64,000 nt of DNA from Talpa occidentalis (taxonomy: Eukaryota > Chordata > Mammalia > Eulipotyphla > Talpidae): the NCBI RefSeq assembly GCF_014898055.3, contig NW_026555331.1, positions 106,017,194 through 106,081,193 on the forward strand, written 5' to 3'. The position numbers were made by a program, and so were the translations under genes. Below the pieces are notes generated by a model. The model had not been told where the DNA came from. It ran no database searches and saw only the letters and a list, made by a program, of their open reading frames with translations. Every line of letters begins with the position of its first letter. The stretch's first letter is position 1. Positions 1-12,024 of this stretch are shown here, piece by piece.

Positions 1-2184
1 GTTCATTGACTTTATGTTACTGGTAAGGCCAATTACAGGAGGAGTCAAAAGTTATACCAGGAGTTTTGGCTGCATGGGGGGATTTGTTGTCTTTTGCCCA
101 CACACTGTTCAAGGGTCAACTGTTATCCAATATTTTCAGTTTACAAATGAGGAAATGGCAGCTCCAGAAAGGTTAAATAAACTCTTCTGTTTCAAACTAA
201 TTGGAGCAGAGTCAGGCCTGGCATCCTTCCTCCTGGTCCTGCCCTCTTACTGTCCTGCCAGTGAGGACCTGGTTCCCCTGCCTCCAACCTCTCTCCCTTC
301 ATCCATGCCGTCTACTCAATTTCTCAAATTTATTTTGTCAAAATGTTTCTTCTCTCTCTCTCTTTCTCTATCTATCGTCATAGAGATCTTGGTGGTCCCT
401 ATAGCTCAGACAACTGACTATATGCTTAATCAATCAAACTAGGGCTCTTGAGAGTGGAATACATGCTACAGCATATATAAAGCAGGGCCTTCCCGGGTGA
501 AGGACGTACAGTCACACTTTATGTAGCCTAAATCATAAAGTTCAGACTATGCACCCCACCATACTAGGAGTTTAAGGTTTTCTACATTCAGGCCCCAATT
601 ACATGCCTAAGCTCTCTCCTGGATAATCTACACAACACTTTGTGCTCACTGAATTCTTGGCACAAGTTGTGTATATTTTTGCTTCAGGACCTGAAAGAGT
701 GTCTCTGCTTACCTTGGTTTCCTTTAAGAGCCTAGTCACGTCCCTTTACTTTTATAAAAAAAAAAAAAAAATCCTCTAAGTCTGTTGCCTCTCCCGAGGA
801 TGTCTAGCTCCTCCAAAGTCGTGCACTTGCTGTCTGTGCTGCTAATTTGACACGTACAAGTGATAAAATGAGGTGTTTTGATTTTTTTTTTGCCTTAGTA
901 GTGAGGATCTAGTCTCTGATCAGCCCCTCTATAAATATGTCTGCTACAAAAGAGAGACACCACAAAATAACATTAAAGTAAGCAGAGCATTCCAAATGGA
1001 TATGAGAATTTTATTTGCCTGATGAAAGTAGAAAACTGCAACTTCTGCAAAGGGAAATTCTCCATTATCAGCAGAAGGACCCAGGCAGTCCCACTTCTGC
1101 CTGCCGCAGTGTAAAATGACATGTATTATAAGATTATCCCAGTGGCGAAAAAAGTGTTGTAATCCTGGACAGGTGGAAACAGCCAAGTATCTAGCAATTG
1201 GGAACTAGTTGGGTTGGCAGTGACAGAGCATACAGCGGAGCACTGGGTGGTGGCAAATGAACAAGGAGTGGTCTAGAGGACTTAGCTGGAAAAAGCAAGG
1301 TACAGAAGGGAAGATACTGTGTGTTAGTGTTTAAGGTATCTAAGTACTTTTAATGTAACGGTTAAGTGCTTGATGTTATGTCTCTCTTGCTTCTTTGAAG
1401 TCATGTACAGGGTCATTCATTTTGCTTTCCTGCACTGGCAGTATTTTCATTCTTGAATTTGTGGATCAAATTACCATCCAGGGAGGGACATCAGAGACAC
1501 GTTTTCGAGAGCTCTAAGGCACCCTGGAGCGAGGGGAAAAGATCCAGGGAAGGAACCGCCACTGGTGGGAGCCATGTCCAGGGCTCCAAACTCCAACTCT
1601 GGAGGTTACTCTCAACCAAGTGTCTTTAGAAGGAGCTTGGCTATTTGCTATCTCTGTATCTCAGCATACCTCTCATTGCCCTTGACTTTCAGGAGTTTGG
1701 TGTTTTCATTTTCAGTCAAACATTTTATTCAGCAATATGTTTCCCAGTCTGGTAATTTTGGACCCCAGATTTGTTTTATTTGTTGCTGTATCTGGTGGTT
1801 TCTTCCAGTAGCAGAAGCAAGGAAGAAATGGATCCTTTGTTCCACTCATCAATTTTCATTCTGAAAAATGTAATTTACAGCCCTTTGAGAATGTCCTTTA
1901 GAAATAATTCCCAATTAATAAACCAGTTTGCAATTATATTTTGTTTTTCTTCCTACACACTTTGACTCTTGTGGGGAAAAAAGTTACCATCTGATTTCTA
2001 AATGCAGACATCTGGAATTACCCATTACAAAGGAAATTGAAAGAGAAACTGCAGATGATAATGATTCCTCTCCTGACACCCCCTCTATTTCATCAGTTAT
2101 CAATTATAATAATAGATGTCCTTGATGAAGTGTCTTCATGAACTTTCTATCCAGGTGACTTTCAATTTTTCAATGTTTTTTATG
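1..2184. other. Unassigned AT-rich sequence
   Basis: No gene or well-supported repeat was recognised. A pyrimidine-rich stretch near 200-340 is weakly like an old L2 fragment. Short homopolymers occur near 757-771 and 880-890. The open frames here are short and show no recognisable domain. A small group of CpGs lies near 1500-1560, too few for a CpG island. Confidence 0.5.
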
Positions 2185-2330
2185 TCATTATTCTCATGAC
2201 ATCTATTTTACAGAGAAGGAAACAGGCTCAGAGAAATTAAGTCACTTGCACAAGCTCACACAGCCTTTAATAATAGACCTGGGGTTAGAACTCAGGTCCA
2301 TCAGACTATAGAGCTGATGTTTACACTATA
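2185..2330 (-). repeat. MIR SINE remnant
   Basis: Reading the minus strand gives the MIR core and 3' half: the plus strand shows TTTACAGAGAAGGAAACAGG, then a block like the 'aagtcacttgcacaagctcac' part of antisense MIR. It is an old tRNA-derived SINE common to all mammals, heavily diverged and with no duplication visible. Confidence 0.8.
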
Positions 2331-2545
2331 TTCACTGCTTCCCTAACCTGGACAAGTTCTGTCCTCTGTCACTTCTTCCTTTGCTAGTATCACTCCTGAC
2401 ATTTGCAAGCCCACTGACAATAGGTATGAGTATTATCATACCATTTTGAGTTCTGCATACTACTTTAAGTTCAGTCTCCCTAAAAAACTCCTTTTCCTCT
2501 GTTATGTTCACATTTTCTGGAGTATTTGCCCAAATACATGGTGGA

Positions 2546-2825
2546 TTTTTTTTTTTTAATTTTTTTTGAAAGATTTATTTATTTATACAAGAACTGGGGT
2601 ACAGGTCAGATGTGCAGGAGGGTGAGAGGATTCACCAGAGACAGAGCGGGGAGCAGACACTCAGACTGACTGAAATACACTGCTGAGGGGAGCAGTGGGC
2701 GAGACAGGAGAGGCTGTTCCACCATGTGTGTATCTCTGCTGCCAGCAGGGATCGAACTGGCACTGCAGAGGCTGCGAACAGCTTCACAGTACTGTGCTCA
2801 ACCACCTGCGCCACCAGGGAGGCCC
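2546..2825 (-). repeat. Lineage-specific tRNA-derived SINE, copy 1 (older subfamily)
   Basis: A full-length insertion on the minus strand. On the plus strand it begins with the T-rich tail (AGATTTATTTATTTATACAAG), runs through the body and ends in the inverted tRNA-like head (CCACCAGGGAGGCCC). The B box appears inverted as GGGATCGAACTGG. The 'ctggggtacaggtcag' body marks the older subfamily. No clean target-site duplication was found. Any open frame across it is accidental. Confidence 0.85.
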
Positions 2826-3889
2826 AGGGTTGTTTTTTTAAATTATTACAAAGAACATAGCATTTTGTTTTAAATTTGAGTCCTTACAAATTCTTTTATC
2901 ATAACTAGAACCATTATTCAGTTATGAACTTTGAGTCACAAACATTGTTTGGGTGACGCATTAGCTTGAAATTACCTAAAATAAATACCAGTATTGGATG
3001 CTCATAGATGTCATCTAATGGAATGATTTTTAAAAGGAAGCAAACTTGCACAGCTTTGGTGATTATTCATGACTCTGCCTTCATAGGAATTCACATATCA
3101 TTGCACATAAGCCTTTTAGAGGGCCCTAAAAAGCAATAAAGTGGTGATCCCTTATTTCATGGTGCTCATGAATACACACCTAAAATCAAATAAAAGCTGG
3201 TATTGGTATATAAATGCACCATTATGGCTGGAGTAATGGTCCAGTGACAACAAAGCCAGAGTCCAAAGTGCATTATCTCAATTCATGTAAGGGGATGTGA
3301 AGATGGTATGTTCCAGAAATCTGTTACGTGATTCTAAAAGTGACTAATGATGATTGACACCATTGACAATGATGTGTGTTGACAAAGAGTTTAACAAAAT
3401 TGTTTCATAAAATGTCAGAAAGAAACAGAGTTATATTCCTAAATGTATTATCTCCTGCAATATGAGATTTTGGATATGCAAATATAAATTAAATATTATA
3501 CATGGAAAATTAACAACTTCATTTTGAACCTTAAAATTTTATCTATGTAAATTGGCAAAAAGTTAGAAAGAGAGATGGCTTTTTGTTTTGGAGTCAGAAT
3601 GTCAGGGCAAAGTGTATACCTCAAACAAAAGCAGGGAACAGGGGCAGCAAGATGAGAGCCAGGGAATGAGGCCCAGCAGCTGTTGACGCTAGCACTTACA
3701 GTGTCTAAAATCTCATAGCCTCAATTCAGCACTCAGTACTGTGGCCTCTGCACCCACCACTGCTTTGAGATTCCTCTGACGTAGATACCTCCTTGTGTAG
3801 TTAATCCTGTTGGTTGTTTCCATTGAGCTTTCTGCCTGTTTCTCTATACTGTTCCTATGGCATCTCCCCTTACCTGACTTTCAACAGAG
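2826..3889. other. Unassigned AT-rich sequence
   Basis: No repeat family or gene was recognised. It is AT-rich non-coding sequence without long open frames. It could hold conserved non-coding DNA, which cannot be judged from one sequence. Confidence 0.45.
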
Positions 3890-4010
3890 CATGCTTAGCT
3901 GTTTCATGGATCTATTTGTGCCTCAGTTTCCTCACTTGTTATATTGGCACCAACCGTCTAGAATTAAATGAGAAAATACATGTAAAGCAGTTAGGACAGA
4001 TCCCAGAGCT
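3890..4010 (+). repeat. MIR SINE remnant
   Basis: The stretch contains the MIR landmark GCCTCAGTTTCCTCACTTGT followed by an 'aatgagaaaatacatgtaaagcagttaggaca' type 3' portion. It is diverged and has no intact ends. Confidence 0.75.
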
Positions 4011-5939
4011 TTTACTTATTTCTCCATCACATTGAGTCCATCCCTTGATTCTTCCCTCTGTAGGACATCTTCAGCATGAGTGACAGGTTGATTCTGAGCT
4101 CTGCTGTCCTTTCCCTTTCCTGCCCTCCCTTCCTCTGAACTGCTGACCACACAGCCAACAACAGGAACCAGACTGTCTTCCAGGAAGCCTCCACCTCTCC
4201 CAGAAGCGGCATCTTTGAACCCAGCCTGGGCTACAATGACCATCTTTTGAAAAACAGCAAATTGATTGCATCGGCCCTTCTCTCTGTTTAAGAGGAGAAG
4301 CTAACATCACTTTCTGAAGGCCTGCCCACCTCATAATGGAAGGACTCAGTATGGGCCAAGTCCTTCCTTTCCCTTTGATTCTCTCCTACCCAGCCCTAGC
4401 CCCGCCTTTTCCTCAGCACCAGTGGCACTTGGAACATTTGCACTCATTTGACATTCATTGCTCAGCAAATGCCTTCTGACCATTTCTATAGTTCTCCACA
4501 CAGACATGCCATTGTGTACACTTACTTCCCTGTGTCTTTGTGAGACAGCTCAGGGCTTTCTGCACATTCAAGTGCTAAATGAATATTTCTCAACAGTTTA
4601 TTGGAGGAAACAAAGAGCGAACTGTTTTTCTTCATGGAAAAATTTGGAAGATGTGGATCCTAGAACCCAGAACTTATTTATTTTTTCTTTAGTGTGCCAT
4701 GACTTGGGATATGTCCCTGCTCCTGGAATCTGGTGCTCACTACCTCAAAGATCAGTTTAAGTTGAGGCAGGACACAGACTCCTCTCCACAACACAGGACA
4801 AGGAGAGGCTCCAGAACATTTTGCGTATGCGTGCCAGGATTGCCTTAGACTGGGTTTTGGCTGATCTGTAATTTGGATGACTCTCCTTGAAGCAAGACAG
4901 CCAAATCAGCTTCCTGCTGATAACAGTAATCAGATTTTATAACAAAGTCCCCACTGAGGCAGGGCAACCAGGAGGCAGCCCAAGTTATTGATTTGCTTTG
5001 TGAAGGGTTCTTTTCCATTGAGAAGACTGAATATTTTGTGCTGAAATTGTTTTCTTCCCTGAACCCAGCATTCTTCTCACTTGCATCTTATAACACAGAA
5101 ATTCTTTTGAGTTTCTTCTTTATTTTGTTTGCTAGTTGAAACACTGGGACTAATGGCTGGAAAACAAATTATCCATATTTAATGTGTGCCTTTTGGCTCA
5201 GAGGTGTCATCCATTTTATATAACATGGGAGAAAGTATATATTATTTGGTAATATAGCAGTCACTTTTAATGTTATTAACATGATTTTTTGTATTCCATG
5301 CCATTTAGATAAATAGTGTCTCCCTGTGTACCAGCACTGACTACAGAGGCTTTTTTTTCCTGGTAAAAATTGCTAATTACTCTGCATTTTTGTTTTCTCT
5401 TAATCTTTGGATTTGGCAGATAATACTCTCTAGGTAGCTTTGAAGATAATAATAGAGGTGAGAATGCATGGATGCTTCTGCACCAATTTCCCAGGAATGC
5501 TGTTCCAGATGTAGAATGCCATGGGGAGTCAATCTGGCTTGGATAATTGACAGCTGCCAGTATATAATCTGTGCTAAATTGGGGCTGGGGCCACAGAAGG
5601 CAACACAACAGCTGGACTACTGGGAGTCAAGTCCCTGCACATGGCTTGGCTTTCCTCCCCACCACCATCTGCAAGGACCCCATGCCCTAAGCAGGGTGTA
5701 CTGCTGGGGGAGGGCAGCCAGCCCGTGACTTCTACCTGGTGGGTGGCAGGAAATACCTTGATTCACTCAACTGGGTCACAGTTGGATAATTGAGGGTTAG
5801 TTTTTTATTGCATTGGCTTTGGCATTTTAATTTTGAATTCTTTAGAGATCAGTTTTTAAGATGAGACAGGACCATAAATCAAAAGGACTGAAGGTATCAA
5901 CCAAATAGTGGAGAACAGTCGTCTTTCAAGGCCTTGAGC
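4011..5939. other. Unassigned sequence
   Basis: I see no gene and no repeat I can name. The section 4070-4340 has overlapping short open frames on the minus strand in three frames. They have low-complexity composition, no domain and no promoter or splice context, so I treat them as chance. Confidence 0.45.
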
Positions 5940-6085
5940 AGTGTGATTGCTGTTCTAATTCCAAGTCTCCCACTTACTGGCTGTTAAATTTTACATCAAA
6001 ACCATCTTTCTGGCCCTGTATCATGTCCTGATTTTTCAAGTGGGATAATATACCACCTGTCCTACCTATTTCACAGGTTCAATCT
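5940..6085 (+). repeat. MIR SINE remnant (weak)
   Basis: It has the MIR order of motifs: a 'cccacttactggctgt' type segment, then AAGTGGGATAATATACCACC and a 'cctacctatttcacagg' segment. It is strongly diverged. Confidence 0.6.
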
Positions 6086-6219
6086 GGGGAGTGGAGAAAT
6101 TGTCAGTGGTTTGCCCACTCTCAAACGATTTAAATAGCTTCTGTATGTCAGATCTCTGTCTTTCTAATTTTCTCCCACTTCTGAATTATGGCTTCAATCT
6201 TGAATCCTCCCTGATAATA

Positions 6220-6345
6220 ATAATAGGTATGCTGAATACTTTTTATGTACCAGGCATTGGGCTAAATGCTTTACTCACAGTACTTTATTTAATTCTCACA
6301 ATAACTTGCTGGATTGTACTCACTGCTTCCACACAAGTGGAAACT
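6220..6345 (-). repeat. MIR/L2-type remnant
   Basis: The plus strand has the antisense MIR signature GTACCAGGCATTGGGCTAAA followed by 'taattctcacaataac'. The 5' part is not recognisable, so an L2 3' end is the alternative. Confidence 0.65.
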
Positions 6346-8463
6346 GGGTTTTGAACCACTGAGGTCACCTAGAAAAGCCCATGTACTTCCCTTTAAGTTG
6401 TTTTCCAATGAGAGGGCTTTCATCTCCCTTTGAATTTTTTGACATTTAAAAGATGATTTCAAATTTAATCAATTGTTAATTATTTTTGAGTGCATCACAA
6501 GGCCAGAAGGCATGGAGTGCAATTGTAATCACTGAGCAGAGAGAGAGAGAACAAGCTGAAAAAGGAGAGCAAGTAGGAAAATGGGAGAGGGAGGGAGAAG
6601 ACAGAGAATGTAAGAGGAAACAATTGTTAATTTGGGGGGTTGATTTTCTAATATTTTACATGCAGTTAATACTTAAGGGCATATAATTAATTAGCTAATA
6701 AACTCCAACTTTCATAGTGCAGGAAATTTAAAAGTCCTGATACTGATGATATTGCTCATCATCATCAAAGACAGAATATGTTTGTTGTGAATCCATTTCC
6801 AGTATCTCAAAACTTGGCTGAAGAAAATGATGAAAATTGAGGTGGTGCGGAAGAAACTAAAGGAAGTGAAATGAGAAAGGGAAGAAAGATGGATGAAAAG
6901 ACGAGAAAATGTTCTCACATATTTTTCAGTCATCTTCCTTATCTTCACCTATCAAAGGCTTCAACTTTGGGCATCACAGGTCCTTGCCTGCCTCTGACAG
7001 TGGGTTGATAAGTTCAAATCACTGTTGCTTCTGCATCTAGTGACAACAGTCTGGTTGTTTACTTCTGACCATGTTAAATAAACAGGAATCTTTAGCTGCC
7101 AGCTGTAACCTAGGGGTTTTGATTCTAGGGTTATGGTGGAGATGAAGTACTTTGCAATTCAAAAATGTTCCAAGTTCCTTTTCACTTCTGAGATGCCCTC
7201 TGGGCTGGGTGTCCAGTAGCTTCCTCCAAAGAGCCTCTTACAGGAGATGTGCCTGGGAACCTGAGGTTCTTTCCATCCAGACCAGTGGAATTTTAGGTTA
7301 AGAAATGACATTTATAAAGGAGAAAATGAGAGGCCCTTTAGTGTCTGTCTTAATGGGCAATGGTTGGATTCTCTTCTGCATCTATTCTTTGCCATATTCT
7401 ATGCTATGTATCTTCTGAAAAACTCTGCTGTACACTTGAGAGAGAATAAGTCAAATAATGGTCTTAGTATTATTGGTAAAATAGTTTTGACCTATCAGAA
7501 CCCCTATACAGGTCTCAGGACTCCTGGGGTTCCACACACCAGTCTTAGAGAACTGCTTCCACAGGAGCCATCTCCCAGAAACAAACCTTTCTCTGTGTTT
7601 AATATGTGGCCATCTTGAAAGCTGACATTTCTGCATCAGCAGAAAGTGGATATGGTGAGCCAGATGGGTAATTCTTTTTAAAGCCTTTGCCATTTGAACA
7701 GTGCTGATGAGCATTGCAGAGAGCATCACAGAACCAAGCTAGAATAAGATTGATGCTGACTATCCCATTGGCCAGTCTGGCCAACTTCTTGCACATTGAT
7801 TGGCAAACAAGATAATCCAGAGAATGAGACAGTGTCTTTTTCATGCTTTTAAAATGTGAAATGCACATGGTAGGAACTCCACTTAGCTTGGCCAACACTT
7901 AAGCTTTTCCTCCCTGAGATTACCGAAAGCTTTCTAAAAGAGGAGCAGCAGCTCCACGGCCTCTCTGAGCTATGTGCTTCCGGGGCCCCTGGGTGACTTC
8001 ACTCTTTTCAAGTGACCACTAACTGGGCAGTGTACAGACTCATCTGGTATTTCCCGGGCAGCACAGATTCATCTCACTTAATGCTGATTCCATTTTTTTT
8101 CTGCACTAATCAAGACAGTGACGGGCTGTGACATTAGCAAAATGAGCAGGATTGGGCAGCGGTGATTTATAAGGACTGTGATGTAGTTTTGCTCAGGCCT
8201 GGCCCTTGAGGGAAGGACAGTGGGTATACTGGGGCTGGCCTACAGTCTACCTGCACGTGAAAAGAAGAAAGTTAGAAGGGAAAACGAAATACATCATTTT
8301 TAGTGTGGCTAGGAAAATATTCAGCTTCATTCTCTGTCTCTTGGGAAAATACATGCATCAGCGCCCTGGTTTCTCCCAAACTGGCAGTGGCAGTCTCTGT
8401 AAACTCAGTCACAGTCATAGAATTTTAGAGTGAGAAGAGTTAGAGATCAGCCAGGGTGGAGGG

Positions 8464-8465
<2 letters not shown>
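6346..8465. other. Unassigned sequence
   Basis: No gene or named repeat was recognised. There is a purine-rich patch near 6530-6620 and AT-rich sequence elsewhere. Several short open frames overlap on both strands around 7360-7900; none shows a domain, signal peptide or consistent exon borders. Confidence 0.45.

Positions 8466-8494
<29 letters not shown>
8466..8494. repeat. (TG)n microsatellite
   Basis: An uninterrupted run of about 14 TG dinucleotides continues into 'cacatgcgcacatgtgca'. It is a typical polymorphic mammalian microsatellite, and the open frames crossing it owe their length to the repeat. Confidence 0.97.
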
Positions 8495-8669
8495 CACATG
8501 CGCACATGTGCATGAGTCACATGTATATGAGCAGGGACATGCAGAGTGGGGACAGTGCCTCCACAGCAAAAGCCTATGGGTCTTGTCTCTCTTGTCCCTA
8601 CCAAATCTTGCTTTAACATTCCAGTGCCACAAGGCATTGAAATTACCCAGTTCCCATGATCTCTGTGAT

Positions 8670-8785
8670 CCCTCTCATGCTTGGAGGTTACTTAACCTCT
8701 CTGTGTCTTAATTTCCTTATCTATCAAATGGGCATAACACTAATATTTAGCTTATATAGTTGTTTTGAAAATTGATATATACAAA
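8670..8785 (+). repeat. MIR SINE remnant
   Basis: The MIR core is visible: GGTTACTTAACCTCTCTGTG followed by 'tcttaatttccttatctatcaaatgggcat'. The head is missing. Confidence 0.8.
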
Positions 8786-9194
8786 GACTTATTAAAACAA
8801 TTTATTGTAAAAGACACAGGAAACAAAAAATAAATGTTAGACATTATTAAATTATGATTACAACTACTGCTGTTTTTCCTTGATATTGCTGAAACTTAGT
8901 TTCCTGATCTACAAAAGTAAATTCTCCCATTTGGCATGGAAATTAAGTTTGAGAATATATGGTCAAGTCTTGGAGGAAATGTCAGGTGCCATGAAAAGTA
9001 ATACACTATATTGGGGGGGGGGCAAGTCCATGAATAATTCAGTTTCTGTTCTTCACTGTTTCCCCCGTATCTACCATGTGCTCTGGCACATGATTTTCTG
9101 CACTGTTTTGAAAGTAGGGCAGTTAATTTTGATAAAATGAATATATCATAACAACCAGAGTAGAAACAGAAATATAATCACAATGAAAAATAAC

Positions 9195-9400
9195 AATAGT
9201 TCATGTCTGTGTTTGTCTTGTGCCAGCACTGAGCTAAGTAGTTTGCATGTAATATATTGTCTCCGTTCTCACCATGAGAGATGCTGTTATTATTCCAGTT
9301 TGCAGAGGAGGAAAGTGCACTGGATGCTTCACTCAGGGCAACTGGTAGCACATGGCTGAGCCAGGATTGAACCCAGTGGGCTGGTTCCCTGTTGGTGATG
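9195..9400 (-). repeat. MIR SINE remnant
   Basis: Antisense MIR: a 'tgtgccagcactgagctaag' segment, then 'ttattattccagtttgcagaggaggaaa', then the inverted head region 'ggctgagccaggattgaaccc'. It is one of the more complete MIR copies here. Confidence 0.85.
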
Positions 9401-9974
9401 TTAGCCAGGTCAGGGAGTAGAGAAGAAGGTGGACAGGGATTACAACCCAGTTTGAGCTCAGCACGCTACTGTGTTGTGCTCTGCATGGGAAAGAATTAGA
9501 GTTTGGTGCTCTTTGCTAAGATTAAAGATAGGATATTGTCGTTAGGATTCAGGGAGAGGAGGTAGCTGCTTCTTAGGTGAGTGTGTCATTGGCCGGACAC
9601 ATCCAGGGACTAAGAGTAGATTCTTGAGATGGTGGGAGACCAGACGCAAAACTCTAAGAGGTCCCCAAAGAGTGGTCAGTTGAGGCATGTAAGGAGGGGT
9701 CTGGCTCAGAAATCCATAAGGAGTTTCTGAAGAGCCCCTGAAACCCTCAATAAAAGGCACAAAGTCAAATGCAGAGGTGAGCCCTGGCCTTGAGGTAGGA
9801 CCTTCGAGGGGTGTAGAGACTCAATATTTCTCTAGGTGACTGGAGATTCTCCCATGAGACATTGATATTTGTTCCATGTCTCTGTCCAGTGCGATTTGCT
9901 AGAAGAAGCTTATGCCACAGCAGAGGCATAACTGGCTCTTTCTGGGGAGGCTATTTAAGCCAGTAATACCGTGG

Positions 9975-10110
9975 GGGCTGTAGAGTCAGTGAGTTCTAAA
10001 TTCAAACCTCAGTTCTGCCACTCAGAAGCTATGTGACTGTGCAACTACTTAATTCTCCAAGTCTTCATAGGACTTTATAAAGATTAAATAAGAAATTGTG
10101 TGTAAATACA
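9975..10110 (+). repeat. MIR SINE remnant
   Basis: Sense MIR head and core: 'gtagagtcagtgagttctaaattcaaacctcagttctgccactcag' followed by GAAGCTATGTGACTGTGCAA. The 3' end decays into 'ttataaagattaaata'. Confidence 0.8.
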
Positions 10111-11284
10111 TAACCTTGTAAACCCCCAGTGCATTAAAACTAGGTTCTCCCACTGACTGGTTCCTGGATTTTCCAGCTGTGCTGAGAGGCTGCCCGGGCA
10201 ATTTTAGGTCATCATATGTGATGCCAGTTTTAGATTCAGGGTTCCATGGGTAGGGGGCTGGTTTGCCTTTCTTACCTATGCATTGCTTAAGCTCAAGAGG
10301 GTACTGGCCAGGCTTTTATGGAACTGGTCACCAAGCTTGACCCTATTCTAGCACAAATTTTAAACAGATATGCAAGCTTAATGCCCCTGGCTCAGCTTTG
10401 CCATTTCCTAATTTGGTGGGTCCCAAGAACTGGCTATGCATTTGAGGAGCTACCATCTTCTTACCAGATGGCAGAAGTTACTAATGCTGAACAAGAGGCA
10501 GACCTCTCTGTAAAATGCAGAAACTGCCCTCCTACCTGGTGCCACTCATTAGCTAAGCAAAGAACACTAAGAAATTAGCAGCCTGTATTTCATTCATGTT
10601 AATTGAATGGTTGAGGCACAGATACTTTTGGAGCATTTCTAGGGACCAGAAGATTGTCTGTCCAAAGAAGTCCTCTGTGTACAGCACAGCAGAGCCCAAT
10701 TTGTGTTACCTGGACATGGGTTTGACAGATGGTGGCAGGCTGACGTCAAATCCAGACTGGCACAAAGACAGGGGCACGGGGACAGGAAGCAGGTGTCCTC
10801 AGTGCAGGCATCAGGCACCCACAAATGTGCCAGAGAACCAGCATGCCGTCCAAGCAGCAGGATTCAAGGTTTGGTATCGAGGTCTCTAATGAGCCTTCCC
10901 TGGGCACTGCTAGAGACTTGAAGGAGACAAACTGTTGGCGTTGGAATGTGAGTCAGAATAAACAATTGGTGCCTCAGGGAGTGGGGGAGATGTGGGTAGA
11001 GTTGGGGGTTTTCTCAAGCTGTCCTGGGCCATGCACCTGCTCATATAGGTTGGCAGTTTGGTCATCACACCTATTCAGTGCCTCTTCCTGGTAGCCTCTT
11101 TTAAGATATTGCTTAGCTTCTGACATGACCATCTCTCTTCAGGCCCCTCACACAGCAACCCTGAGAGCACCCCCCATCCCTCCAGCTCTCTAAGCCAGAA
11201 TGGAATCAGCCTCTGGCCCCAACTTCACCTGTCCCTTATTGCTGCCTTCCTTGTCAAGTGCAGTCATATGCAGGCACAGTGCCC
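10111..11284. other. Unassigned sequence
   Basis: No named repeat. Several open frames of 60-97 codons overlap on both strands between 10318 and 11094, in conflicting frames and with no domain. A consensus CRE octamer lies at 10741. I see no exon structure that can be defended. Confidence 0.45.
10741..10748. promoter_or_regulatory. Consensus CRE octamer (isolated)
   Basis: A perfect palindromic TGACGTCA, the binding consensus of CREB/ATF proteins. It is unaccompanied by a TATA box, CpG island or transcript evidence, so it is only a candidate site. The CpG it contains is often lost by deamination outside functional or unmethylated DNA. Confidence 0.3.
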
Positions 11285-11445
11285 CGAGCGCCCCACATTC
11301 TTCCCTTTCATCCTCCAACAACCCTGCCAGCTAGTTGTAATTATGCCCATTTCATAAACAGAGAAACTGGGTATGGAGAGGTCAAGCTGTGTAGGTCAGA
11401 TATGTAGTGAGAGGCAGAGGGAGGTGCAAATCAGACCTTTCTTTT
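11285..11445 (-). repeat. MIR SINE remnant
   Basis: Antisense MIR: 'caacaaccctgccagctagttgtaattatgcccatttcataaacag' and then AGAAACTGGGTATGGAGAGG. The inverted head end is eroded. Confidence 0.8.
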
Positions 11446-11510
11446 CCCAAAGCTCAAGTTCTGAGCCACCCATCTTCTTTGTGACTTAGTCAGGAGAGAT
11501 GAAAACTTGT

Positions 11511-11662
11511 TCTTATCTATGCACACAAGAGCTGGGGTACAGGCCAGAGATGAGGAGGTGAGAGGATTCACCAGAGACAGAGTGGGGAACAGAACAGGCA
11601 GATTGACTGAAGTACTCTGCTGAGGGGAGCAGCAGGTGAGACAGGAGAGGTCTGCCTTGCCT
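11511..11662 (-). repeat. Lineage-specific SINE, copy 2 (head missing)
   Basis: It carries the body of the same SINE (GAGCTGGGGTACAGGCCAGA, then the 'accagagacagagtggggaacagaacaggcag' section), but stops after the 'ggagaggtctgcc' segment. The whole tRNA-like head is missing. The 3' tail is also lost, so this may be a deletion remnant and not a simple 5' truncation. A 172-codon minus-strand open frame spans it and the hAT element next door; it is not a gene. Confidence 0.8.
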
Positions 11663-11811
11663 TGACTAGCTCTTCTCAAAGTCACTGTATCAGGTGGCAG
11701 AGCAGTCTGCATCCTTGGCACACTTTGAAATCTCATAGGAAACGTCAACAAGCGCTCCACCTGGATCTCCGATTTCAAATGGAAGTGCAGCCTGAGCATT
11801 TTCTGGACCAA

Positions 11812-12024
11812 AGGTTGGCAAACCCTCTGTAAGGAGCCAGATAGTACATATTTTGGCCCTTGCAGGGCCATATGGTCTCTGTCACAACTACTCAACTCTG
11901 CCTGCATAGAGCAAAAGCAGCCATAGACAACATATAAACAAATGAGCATGGCTGTGTTCCAGTAAAACTTTATTTACAAAAACAGGTGTCTGGCCAAAGT
12001 TGGCCCATGAGCCATAGTTTGCCA
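11812..12024 (-). mobile_element. Non-autonomous hAT DNA transposon remnant
   Basis: Both ends are recognisable as inverted termini: GGTTGGCAAACC at the left and GGCCCATGAGCCATAGTTTG-type sequence at the right. The inside has the typical 'gtattgtctatggctgctttt' and 'ggaacacagcca' blocks in antisense (AAAAGCAGCCATAGACAACA, 'ggctgtgttccagtaaaactttatttacaaaa'). It has the same family and opposite orientation to the copy at 46869-47080. I do not assign a family number. Confidence 0.8.

Noticed and set aside
8430..8711. Open frames with Cys-Val or Thr-His runs
   Set aside because: They are readings of the (TG)n microsatellite.
11431..11949. 172-codon minus-strand open frame
   Set aside because: It runs through a MIR edge, a truncated SINE and a hAT element; the frame is open by chance across unrelated repeats.
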